Assembly (NCBI GenBank): GCA_040218145.1 | Contig: JAVJQK010000063.1 | Coordinates: 162,844-226,843 of the forward strand | DNA from: Sandaracinaceae bacterium | Lineage (GTDB): Bacteria; Myxococcota_A; Polyangia; Polyangiales; Sandaracinaceae | DNA length: 64,000 nt | Direction: 5' to 3' | Part shown: one piece after another, positions 1-7,416 of the stretch | Layout: the number at the start of each line of letters is the position of its first letter | Position numbering within the stretch: the stretch's first letter is position 1 | Notes under the pieces: generated by a model | What the model saw: the letters and a program-made list of their open reading frames with translations, nothing else | What the model was told of the DNA's origin: nothing | Databases searched by the model: none | Program-made: the position numbers and the translations under genes

Positions 1-2
1 GC

Positions 3-1007
3 GCCATCCGCGAGACGCTCGCCTGCGTGCGCCGCGTGAACCGGCTCGCGCCGCTGGTGCGCGACGTGACCTTCCTGACGCGCGACGACGTCGCCATCCT
101 CTCGGCGCTGGACCATCAGCTGCTGGCGCTCGTTCGCGCCGATCACGAGCCGCTCGTGGAGGGCGACGCCGAGCCGTGGCTGGGTGACGGGCCGCCGGCC
201 ACCGAGGAGGCGTCGGCGATCGCCCGTCGGCACCACGTCGGCTACTGGACGCACAAGGGGATCGCGCAGCTCCTCCGCGAGGACGCGCCGGTGGGCCCGC
301 TGCTGGCCGCGCGGTCGTTCGCGAAGGCCGCGGGCTACGCCGAACCCGACGCGGGTGGACCGGTGATCGACGTGGCGTCGAGCGGGCCGGCCGGCTGGCA
401 GGACGCGGCCCGCGCGCTGGCGCGGCTCGACCGGGTGCTCGGCGCGGCGCCACCGCATGACTCGCGGGAGACACCCGCCCCGGTTCGCGGCGCGATCGAG
501 CTCGGCCCGCTCGCGCGGCTCGACGCCACGTTCGCGGTCGACGACGAGGGAGGGCTCTGGGTGGCGCTCGCGCCGGAAGCGCTCGACGCGGCGAGCTGGT
601 CGGCCCTCCGCGCGGGCCCGCCGGCGCGCCTGATCACACCCCGTCAGCTCGCGCGCCGCGCGATGCTGCCGCGCCGGGGCTGGGACGCGCTCGCGCCGCT
701 CGCCCCCACCGAGGCGCTCGGCCCGTCCGAGATCGCGCCCGGCGAGCTGGCCTGGGTGGCGCGCTGGACGCTGGTGGAGGGGATGTTCGCGCTCCGCGAG
801 CGCCTCGCCGAGCCGTGGTCCGCGCGCGAGCGGCGGCGGCACGAGCGCTTCGTGCTCGAGCGCGTCCCGCGCTGCTGGCGCCTGACGGGAGGCCAGGGCG
901 AGCCGCCGACGGGCGGGGTCGGGGAGGGCGCCTCGCCGGACGCGCTCCACGACGCGGCGCGGTCGGTGATCGCGGCGTCGAGGGGGAACATCGCCCCGAG
1001 CGCGTAG
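3..1007 (+). CDS. 5'-truncated nucleotidyltransferase-family paralogue (C-terminal part)
   Basis: The frame is open from the left edge with no stop, so the gene probably begins outside the window; the first internal start is a GTG at 27. I see no recognised domain alone, but its first ~30 residues line up with the region after the catalytic DxD in the proteins at 4761 and 6016: a shared NRLxPL stretch, then a D-[VL] pair twelve residues after the proline. The later segment around LDATFAVDD resembles the second alpha/beta-like segment of those proteins. At the position of their third catalytic Asp this copy appears to have Thr, so it may be catalytically altered. It ends 12 bases before the zinc-finger membrane protein and is probably co-transcribed with it. 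Homology assignment is by eye. Confidence 0.6.
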   Translation, partial: AIRETLACVRRVNRLAPLVRDVTFLTRDDVAILSALDHQLLALVRADHEPLVEGDAEPWLGDGPPATEEASAIARRHHVGYWTHKGIAQLLREDAPVGPLLAARSFAKAAGYAEPDAGGPVIDVASSGPAGWQDAARALARLDRVLGAAPPHDSRETPAPVRGAIELGPLARLDATFAVDDEGGLWVALAPEALDAASWSALRAGPPARLITPRQLARRAMLPRRGWDALAPLAPTEALGPSEIAPGELAWVARWTLVEGMFALRERLAEPWSARERRRHERFVLERVPRCWRLTGGQGEPPTGGVGEGASPDALHDAARSVIAASRGNIAPSA

Positions 1008-1019
1008 TTGAACCCGGGC

Positions 1020-1988
1020 ATGAGGGATCCCTGCGCCGTCCACCCGGATGCGCCGTCGACGGCGGCTTGTGCCAGCTGCGACCGAGGGATGTGCGGCGCG
1101 TGCTGGACGCACCGGGTCGACGAGGAGCCCTGGTGCGCGTCGTGCGTCGCGGTGCTCGAGCAGCCGGTGTCCTGGCTGGCGTACGCCGCGGGCGCCGTCC
1201 TCGCGATCGGGCTGTCGTGGATCGGTCTGGCGCGCCTGCCGTCACCCGCTCGATGGATCGCGCTGGGGATCGGGGTGTCGCTCGTGTCGCTGACCGCGTG
1301 GCGCCTGCGGAGGCGCGCCGCGTCCCGACGCGCCGGCTTCGTGGCGCATGTGCGCGCTCCCGACTCCGAGCCTCCGCGCGGGCCGCCGATGGGCTACCGG
1401 CAAGGGAGAGCGCCGCTGCGGGCGCGCCGCCTCGCCCCGCCGGTCTCCGGATCGCTGACGGCGCTGATCGTCGGCAGCACGATGGCGCTGACCGCGTTCG
1501 CGTTCCCGAGCCTGTTGCAGCTCCCACGCTGGCTCGAGCTGGAGCTCGTCATCGCGCTCTGGTGGGGCGTGTGGACGCTGACGTTCGTGATCCTGCTCTA
1601 CCGCGGCTGGCGCGTGGCGCGGGATCTCGCGCCGACCGGGGCGATCAGGGCGCCCGCGCGTGTCGCCCCGGGTTCGCGCTCGGGCTCCTCGAGGTGGACG
1701 TGGGCCGACGTGTTCGCCGGCGCCCTCGACCTCGACGGCTGCCTGGTCGTGCTCGCTGTCGCCGCGGCCTTCGGCGTCGCGTTCGTGATCGCCGAGCTGA
1801 TCTTGCCGATGCTCCTGACGGGCGCCTACTGGCTGATCGTACGCGGGCTGACGTCGGTGGCGAACGACGACCACGGCTGCGAGCGGAGCTGGCCGCGCGC
1901 GCTGGCGTGGGGCGCCCTCTGGTCGACCGCCTACACCGCTCCGCTCGCCGCGCTGGTGTGGCTCGGTCACTGGCTGCTGCGCGCTTGA
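1020..1988 (+). CDS. B-box-type zinc-finger integral membrane protein
   Basis: The N-terminus carries a compact zinc-finger pattern: CxxH near residue 4, then CxxC, CxxC and CxxC pairs within about 45 residues, typical of bacterial B-box-like zinc fingers fused to membrane domains. Roughly six hydrophobic segments follow (two directly after the finger, two in the middle, two at the C-terminus), separated by an Arg-rich loop. The reading frame is also open to a TTG at 1008, but the ATG at 1020 places the finger right at the N-terminus. It follows the NTase fragment by 12 bases and converges on the flippase-NTase gene, overlapping its 3' end by 22 bases. Function is unknown; a role in assembling envelope machinery is inference from context only. 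Confidence 0.75.
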   Translation: MRDPCAVHPDAPSTAACASCDRGMCGACWTHRVDEEPWCASCVAVLEQPVSWLAYAAGAVLAIGLSWIGLARLPSPARWIALGIGVSLVSLTAWRLRRRAASRRAGFVAHVRAPDSEPPRGPPMGYRQGRAPLRARRLAPPVSGSLTALIVGSTMALTAFAFPSLLQLPRWLELELVIALWWGVWTLTFVILLYRGWRVARDLAPTGAIRAPARVAPGSRSGSSRWTWADVFAGALDLDGCLVVLAVAAAFGVAFVIAELILPMLLTGAYWLIVRGLTSVANDDHGCERSWPRALAWGALWSTAYTAPLAALVWLGHWLLRA

Positions 1989-4666
1989 GCCGACGGGTCG
2001 TCGAGCGGCGGCGCGTCATCGAGCTGCGCGGTGCGCTCCTCACGCCACGCGCGGAGGGCGCGGCGCGCGCTCGCCGGGTCGGCCTCGCCCGACGCGAGCA
2101 GCGCGGCCAGCGGGTCGTCGCGCAGGCGTGTGTAGCGCGCGATCACCTCGGCGCGCGTCGCGCCCGGATCCACCCCGTCCATCCAGAGGCTCAGCGCGGG
2201 CAGGCGCGCGAAGAGGAGCGCGCGCGCTCTGCGGTCCAGGTCGCCGCGCGCGAGGCGGGCGAGATCGCGATCGAGCCACACCAGCGCGTGCACGATCGAG
2301 CGCAGCGCGGCCCGGGACAGCGCGGCGTCGGGAGGGCGCGGCGCGCGCGGGGTCAGGCCCTCGAGGTCGCGCCCGTGCGCGGCGCGCGCGGTGTGGAAGA
2401 GGGGGGCGTGCTCGATGAGCGGGTCCCGCTCGAGCGCCGCATGCGGCAGCAGGTGCACGCACGGGTAGGCGCGAAAGGGGGGCGGGAGAGGGGCCTGCGC
2501 CAGCTCGGCCCGCATGAACGCGAGCACCGCCTCGAGCGGAGGGTCCTCGGCCAGGCCGACCGCGAGGAGCGGGTCGTCGTCGGTCGGGCCGGTGGGGCTC
2601 AGCAGCAGGCTGCTCGACGGGGCGAAGAGCGAGTGCGCGGCCCGGCCCCTCGCGGCGCCGCGCGCCTCCGCGTCGTCGAGCCAGCCGAGCGGCTCCGAAG
2701 CGGGCTCACGGATCACGACCTCGGCGGGGGCCGGCTCGGCGGCGTACGCGCGTCGCAGCTCCCAGAGGCTGGCCGTCAGCGCGGCCGCGGTCTGCTCCGG
2801 GGTCAGCCAGCCGCGCACCCGGGCGCGTCCCGCGGCCTCGGGCGGCAGGGGCAAGCCGCGCGCGCGGGCGTCGGCGACGATCTCCTCGAGGCTGCGCGGC
2901 ACGTAGCGGGCGAACCAGCGGAAGGACTCGAGCGTGGCGTCGGCGCGCGCGCTGCCGTCCGCGCGGGCCTGCGCGAGGGTGTTGCGCTGGAGGCGGAGCG
3001 CGCGAGAGACCGCGTGCCCGAGCGCGCTCGCTCGTCGGTCCGCCTCCGACACCTCGGGGTCGACGCGCGTCCCGTAGGTGGGCCGCGCCACGTCGATCGA
3101 GAGCAGCGGGTGGCCCAGCCGGCGAGCCGCGTGGAAGAGCGCGGCGTCGAGGCAGAGCGCGTGGGTGGGGAAGAGCCGATCCGCGAGCGGCGCGCGCGGG
3201 ACCAGACGCGGCGGGGGCGCGCCCACGGTGGCCACGATCAGATCGACGTCGCTCTTGCCCATGACGAAGCGGCGCGGCTCGCCCGCGCTCCCGGAGATCT
3301 CCACCGCCCGCACGTCCGGTCGCGCCGCGAGCCCCTCGGTCAGACGGCGGACCCGGCGCGCGAGGAGGCGCTCGAGGAGGGCTCGGCCGAAGGGGAGCTT
3401 CGCGATCGCGAACGCGAGGGGCGCGCGCGGCGCCTGCACGGCCACGTACGCGAGCGCGGCCGCGCCGAGGAGCTGCACCGCCGCGCGCAGGACCCGAGCC
3501 CACGCCGCGCCGTTCGCGCCGTACGCGGGCACCCACAGCGCGAACGACACGGCCGAGGTCACGCCGACCGCCAGCGCGAGGAACACGAGCGACGCCTCGC
3601 GATCCTTCGCCTGCAGCCAGACCTCGAGCGGCCGCGCGACCGCGGCCAGCGCGATGACCGGGCACATGAAGCGGATCGTCTCGACCAGCTCGGCGCGGAT
3701 CTCACCCACCAGGATCAGCGACGCGAGGGGCGCGGCGAGCGCCACGCCGCCGCCGAGCGTGATCGCCAGGCCGGCCACCCCGAGCGCCTGGCGGCGCGTG
3801 ATGAAGCGGTCTCGCTGGCGCGCGAGGCGAGGGAACGCCGCGAGGGTCAGGGCGCCGACGATCGAGAGCGACCCGCCGACGATCTTCGTCGCGATGCCGA
3901 GCTCCGCCGTCTGTGACAGCCCACCGGTCGCGCCGAGGATCAGCACGTCGAGCTGCGCGCTCCCGGAGGCCAGCAGGGTGGCCAGCCAGAAGGCGCCGCC
4001 CTCGCGGACCAGCCCGCGGAGTGAGCCCGAAGGCGCGTCCGCGGGGATCTTCGCGCGCGCCAGTCGCGCGGTGGCCACGAGCATCGTGAGCTGCGAGGCG
4101 CCGCGCCCGAGGGCCCAGCCCCAGACGCCTGCCCCGAGCGCGGCCGCGGGGCCCGTCACGGCCAGCTCGAGCGCCTTCGTGCCCAGGGCGATCTTGGCGA
4201 GGGAGGTGAAGCCGCCCGCGCCCGCGAGGGTGGCCCGCGGGACCTCGTGCACGGCGCGCACCCCGGCGAGCGCGAAGAAGACGATCGCCAGCCCCGCGTG
4301 CTCGGGCGCCTGCGTCACGGCGACGGCCGCGTAGCCCGCGGTGAGCCCGGCCGCGGTCACCGCTCGGAGCAGCTGCCCCCGCGCGAGCAGGCGCGCCCCC
4401 ACCCGCCCGCGGGCCGCGCGGCGCAGGAGCACGGGGTAGAGGCCGAGGTCGAGCACGCGGAAGGCCACCGCGCCTGCGGCCTCCGAGACGAAGACCACCC
4501 CGACGAGCTCCATCGAGACGAGCCGCGTGACGACCGCGAGCACGACGAAGTCGAGCCCCTTGGAGCCGTAGCGGCTCACCAGGTTGGCGCCGAAGTCGCG
4601 CAGGAGGCCGCCCGTACTCTTGGAGGCGCTGCTCTGCGGGGCCGTGCTCTTCGACGCTGCGTTCAT
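1967..4666 (-). CDS. Polysaccharide flippase fused to nucleotidyltransferase domain
   Basis: A single 899-residue frame. Residues ~20-430 form a hydrophobic protein of about 12-14 helices resembling MOP-superfamily (Wzx/polysaccharide biosynthesis) flippases. Residues ~430-899 form a complete NTase-family protein: PFGR at 425-428, GS at 459-460, SDVDL starting at 472 (D473, D475), and a candidate third carboxylate at D525. The same PxGR / VxAV / GS / SDxDL order occurs in the neighbours at 4761 and 6016, and the C-terminal half matches their full length. A flippase moves lipid-linked sugars across the inner membrane; fused NTase activity would act on the cytoplasmic face, perhaps on the lipid-linked substrate or the flippase (inference). 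Start ATG 4666 has GGGCGAG just upstream. It is divergent from the gene at 4761. Confidence 0.8.
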   Translation of the reverse strand: MNAASKSTAPQSSASKSTGGLLRDFGANLVSRYGSKGLDFVVLAVVTRLVSMELVGVVFVSEAAGAVAFRVLDLGLYPVLLRRAARGRVGARLLARGQLLRAVTAAGLTAGYAAVAVTQAPEHAGLAIVFFALAGVRAVHEVPRATLAGAGGFTSLAKIALGTKALELAVTGPAAALGAGVWGWALGRGASQLTMLVATARLARAKIPADAPSGSLRGLVREGGAFWLATLLASGSAQLDVLILGATGGLSQTAELGIATKIVGGSLSIVGALTLAAFPRLARQRDRFITRRQALGVAGLAITLGGGVALAAPLASLILVGEIRAELVETIRFMCPVIALAAVARPLEVWLQAKDREASLVFLALAVGVTSAVSFALWVPAYGANGAAWARVLRAAVQLLGAAALAYVAVQAPRAPLAFAIAKLPFGRALLERLLARRVRRLTEGLAARPDVRAVEISGSAGEPRRFVMGKSDVDLIVATVGAPPPRLVPRAPLADRLFPTHALCLDAALFHAARRLGHPLLSIDVARPTYGTRVDPEVSEADRRASALGHAVSRALRLQRNTLAQARADGSARADATLESFRWFARYVPRSLEEIVADARARGLPLPPEAAGRARVRGWLTPEQTAAALTASLWELRRAYAAEPAPAEVVIREPASEPLGWLDDAEARGAARGRAAHSLFAPSSSLLLSPTGPTDDDPLLAVGLAEDPPLEAVLAFMRAELAQAPLPPPFRAYPCVHLLPHAALERDPLIEHAPLFHTARAAHGRDLEGLTPRAPRPPDAALSRAALRSIVHALVWLDRDLARLARGDLDRRARALLFARLPALSLWMDGVDPGATRAEVIARYTRLRDDPLAALLASGEADPASARRALRAWREERTAQLDDAPPLDDPSAQARSSQ

Positions 4667-4760
4667 CTCGCCCGGCGCGGCCGCAGTCTTCTACACTGCG
4701 CAGCCCAGTGGCAAGCAGCGGCAAGCGGGCGACGGACGCGGCGCGCGGTCGGAGCGGAGG

Positions 4761-6023
4761 GTGAGCGGGCGCTCGACCCGCTGGCTCCCGCGCGCGGCTC
4801 GCGTCGTCTCTCGCGCTCCGTGGGGCCGCGCGGCCGGGCGAGGCGCGTATCGGCTCGCGGCCGAGCTCGCGGGGCGGGACCTGGCGCGGATCCGCGGCGT
4901 GGACGCCGTGTATCTCACGGGCTCGGTGGCCGCGGACGAGGCGGCGCCGGGCTGGTCGGACATCGATCTGTTCCTGGCCGTCACGCTGCCGTCTCTCGAG
5001 GCGGAGATCGACTTGCGGCGTCGACTCGCGCGCTGGCAGCGTCGCGCCAACCGACTCGGGCCGCTCTTCGCCGGGATCGACTACGCGGAGCGCCGCGATC
5101 TCGAGGCGATGCGCCGCTTCGGCGACGCCTGGACGCTCGGGATGGAGCGGCGCTTTCGCCTGGTCGGCGGGCGAGGTGAGCTCCTCGACGCGGTGCCACG
5201 CGCGCCCCGCGAGGAGCGCCTGCTCCGGCTGAGCAAGGCGCTGCGGCGGCTCTGCAAGGTCGGCGCGGTGACGCTGCGCGAGGGCGATGGAGAGCGCACG
5301 CGGCGCATGACCGCGCGGCTGGACGGCGAGGGCGCCGACGCGTTCGAGCGGCTCGCGTCGGCGGGCGCGCGGCTGGGTGAGCTGGCCCGATCGGTGAGCG
5401 CGGACTGGACCGAATCGCCTGCGCCTCGACCGCCCGCGCCCGAGTCCCCAGCGCTCGCGCGCGCCTGCGACGCGGTGCGCGTGTGCAGTCGGGACACGTC
5501 GTGGGTGCAGCGCTTCACGGTCTGCGTCACCGAGGGCTGCGACGCGGCGCGCCTGCGACGGCTGTCCGAGGCGGTCCGGTCCACGCCTCGCATGAGCGGC
5601 TGGCTGCCCGGGCCCGCGTGGCTGCCGGCGGCGGTCTGGGCCGCGCTCGCGGCGCTCGAGCCGGCGCCGATCGCGGGCCTCTCGGCGCCGGGGTCGACGG
5701 GGCGGGATGAGCTCGCGCCGCCCCGCTGGCCTTCGCCGTCGGACCTGCGGGTGCTGCTCCGCGCGGAGCGCGTGCATCTGGCCGTGCGCGCGAGAGGTCG
5801 CGCGTTGCGCGCGCGTCGGGATCCCGGCGCGGCGCTCGCCCGCATGGCCTGTGACGTCCGCCTCCACGCGCCCGCGCTCGATCAGCTCGCGGAGGGACGG
5901 ACGGTGCGCTTCGAGCCGCGTTCGCCGCCCGGCGGCTCCGAGCGCGCGCTGCTCGGGGAGCTCCGCGGCTGGCTGGATCGCGCCCGCGTGGACTGGGCGG
6001 GCTGGGACGCGGCCGATGCGTGA
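4761..6023 (+). CDS. Minimal nucleotidyltransferase-family protein, 420 aa
   Basis: The NTase core has PWGR at ~20-23, GS at 54-55, SDID at 66-69 and a third acidic residue D107 following the classic hDh pattern, so the Pol-beta-type metal-binding triad looks intact. After it comes DL...RRF..AW..G, shared with the protein at 6016, and ~300 residues of unrecognised sequence. The GTG start at 4761 is chosen because it gives the same N-terminal length as the next gene (GS at 54-55 versus 53-54) and has GGAG six bases upstream; the frame is open further upstream but that would overlap the divergent flippase gene. It overlaps the next gene by 8 bases, implying translational coupling. Substrate unknown; aminoglycoside adenylyltransferases share the core motifs but not the visible remainder. 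Confidence 0.8.
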   Translation: MSGRSTRWLPRAARVVSRAPWGRAAGRGAYRLAAELAGRDLARIRGVDAVYLTGSVAADEAAPGWSDIDLFLAVTLPSLEAEIDLRRRLARWQRRANRLGPLFAGIDYAERRDLEAMRRFGDAWTLGMERRFRLVGGRGELLDAVPRAPREERLLRLSKALRRLCKVGAVTLREGDGERTRRMTARLDGEGADAFERLASAGARLGELARSVSADWTESPAPRPPAPESPALARACDAVRVCSRDTSWVQRFTVCVTEGCDAARLRRLSEAVRSTPRMSGWLPGPAWLPAAVWAALAALEPAPIAGLSAPGSTGRDELAPPRWPSPSDLRVLLRAERVHLAVRARGRALRARRDPGAALARMACDVRLHAPALDQLAEGRTVRFEPRSPPGGSERALLGELRGWLDRARVDWAGWDAADA

Positions 6024-7368
6024 TCCCCACGCCCTCGCCACCCGCGCCGTGCGGCTCGTCGCCTCGCATCCCCTCGGTCGCTGGGTGGGGCAGCGGGCGT
6101 ACCGCGCGGTCGCGCGCGCGGCGGGGGCGGCGCTGGCGCCCATCCCCGGCGTGACGGCCGTCTATCTGGCCGGCTCCGCCACGCGCCCGTCGCGCATCGA
6201 TCCCGGCCACTCCGACCTCGATCTGGTGCTGGTCACGGAGCTCGGCGGCGTCGAGGAAGAACTCCGCATGCGCGAGGCGCTGCGTCGGCGGCTCCGCGCG
6301 GGGCGGGCGCTCGTGCCGGCGCTGCACCAGGCGGACTACGTCGACGCGGTGGATCTCTCGCTCCTCCGCCGCTTCCCGAACGCCTGGAGCATGGGCTTCG
6401 ACGAGCGGTGGGAGCGGCTCGCGGGGCGGGACGTGCGCCTCTCCGTGGCGCCCGCGATCGACGCGCGGCAGCGTCGGCTCGAGCTCCTCCGCCGCTCGCT
6501 CCGCCGCTGGACCAAGGCCACCGTCGTGCTGCGCGATCCGAAGAGGCCCGACGCGCTGCGCAACGCGCGCCGCCTCTACGCCGACGTCGCCGCCGCGTGG
6601 CTCGAGGCGGACCGGCTCGCTCCCCTCGACGTGCTGTCGACGCGCGCCGGTCACCCCGACGCGTCGCGCCGTGGCCCGGTGGCGCTGCTCGGCGCCGCGC
6701 TGACCCTGCTCGAGCGGTTCGCCCTCGAGGTGGCCCCCGTCGGCGCCGCGCCCTTCGCGGTCGAGGGGACGCCGCCGTCGGCGCCCGATCTCGAGGCGCT
6801 CGACCGGGCCGCGGGCCAGGCGGGCCTCGGGCCGGTCGTCGTGGGCAGCCGCGATCCTTGCTCGACCGATCGCGTCGTGTTCGTGCGCGCGCCCGTCGGC
6901 TGCGACGCGGAGGACGCCGTGGCGCGCATGACGCGGGTCGCCGCCGCGAGCGCGCCGGGCGGCTGGATCGATCACCCCGTCTTGCTCACCGCCCCCCTCT
7001 GGCGCGCGGGCTGGCTCCTCGACGTGCCGCCCTTCGCGGGGGCGAGCCTCGCGCTCGCGTCGCCCGACGATCCGCCTCCCGCGCCGACCCGAGAGGACCT
7101 CGAGGCGATCCTCCCCGTCCTGCTCGTCGAGCGCCTCCTCCGCGCTCGCGGGCGCGGCTTCCGGCTGCGCGCGGCCTCCGATCCCCTGCGCGCGGCGTGG
7201 CGTGAGGTGCGGAGCCTCGCCCCTGCGCTCGAGGCGCTGCTCGACGGGGGCCCGGTCGTGTTCCGAGACGCTCCGTCGCGGCTCCCGGGCGAGGCCGAGC
7301 TGCTCGAGGCCACGCGCGCGCTGTCGGACCGCTTGCACGCGCGCTACCCGGCCGGAGGCGCCGCGTAG
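6016..7368 (+). CDS. Minimal nucleotidyltransferase-family protein, 450 aa
   Basis: A close architectural twin of the preceding gene: PLGR at ~19-22, GS at 53-54, SDLD at 66-69 and D107, so both Asp pairs and the third Asp have identical numbering. DL..LRRF..AW..G follows as in the neighbour, and a second segment with GCDAED around the C-terminal third matches GCDAAR of the twin. No signal peptide or membrane helix is evident, so it should be cytoplasmic. The ATG lies inside the end of the upstream gene (8-base overlap). The ORF remains open upstream to 5707, but that reading is a shadow of the twin. The tandem pair plus the flippase fusion suggests a family expanded in place. Substrate unknown. 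Confidence 0.8.
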   Translation: MRDPHALATRAVRLVASHPLGRWVGQRAYRAVARAAGAALAPIPGVTAVYLAGSATRPSRIDPGHSDLDLVLVTELGGVEEELRMREALRRRLRAGRALVPALHQADYVDAVDLSLLRRFPNAWSMGFDERWERLAGRDVRLSVAPAIDARQRRLELLRRSLRRWTKATVVLRDPKRPDALRNARRLYADVAAAWLEADRLAPLDVLSTRAGHPDASRRGPVALLGAALTLLERFALEVAPVGAAPFAVEGTPPSAPDLEALDRAAGQAGLGPVVVGSRDPCSTDRVVFVRAPVGCDAEDAVARMTRVAAASAPGGWIDHPVLLTAPLWRAGWLLDVPPFAGASLALASPDDPPPAPTREDLEAILPVLLVERLLRARGRGFRLRAASDPLRAAWREVRSLAPALEALLDGGPVVFRDAPSRLPGEAELLEATRALSDRLHARYPAGGAA

Positions 7369-7416
7369 CGTGGACGGTGAGCGGTTGCTATCTCGCTCCC
7401 GTGACCGGCGCAGGAG

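Noticed and set aside
815..3916. Plus-strand open frame of over 1000 codons across the zinc-finger and flippase genes
   Set aside because: Its translation is Arg/Ala/Gly-rich low complexity without motifs and it lies antisense or out of frame to well-supported genes; a GC-rich shadow.
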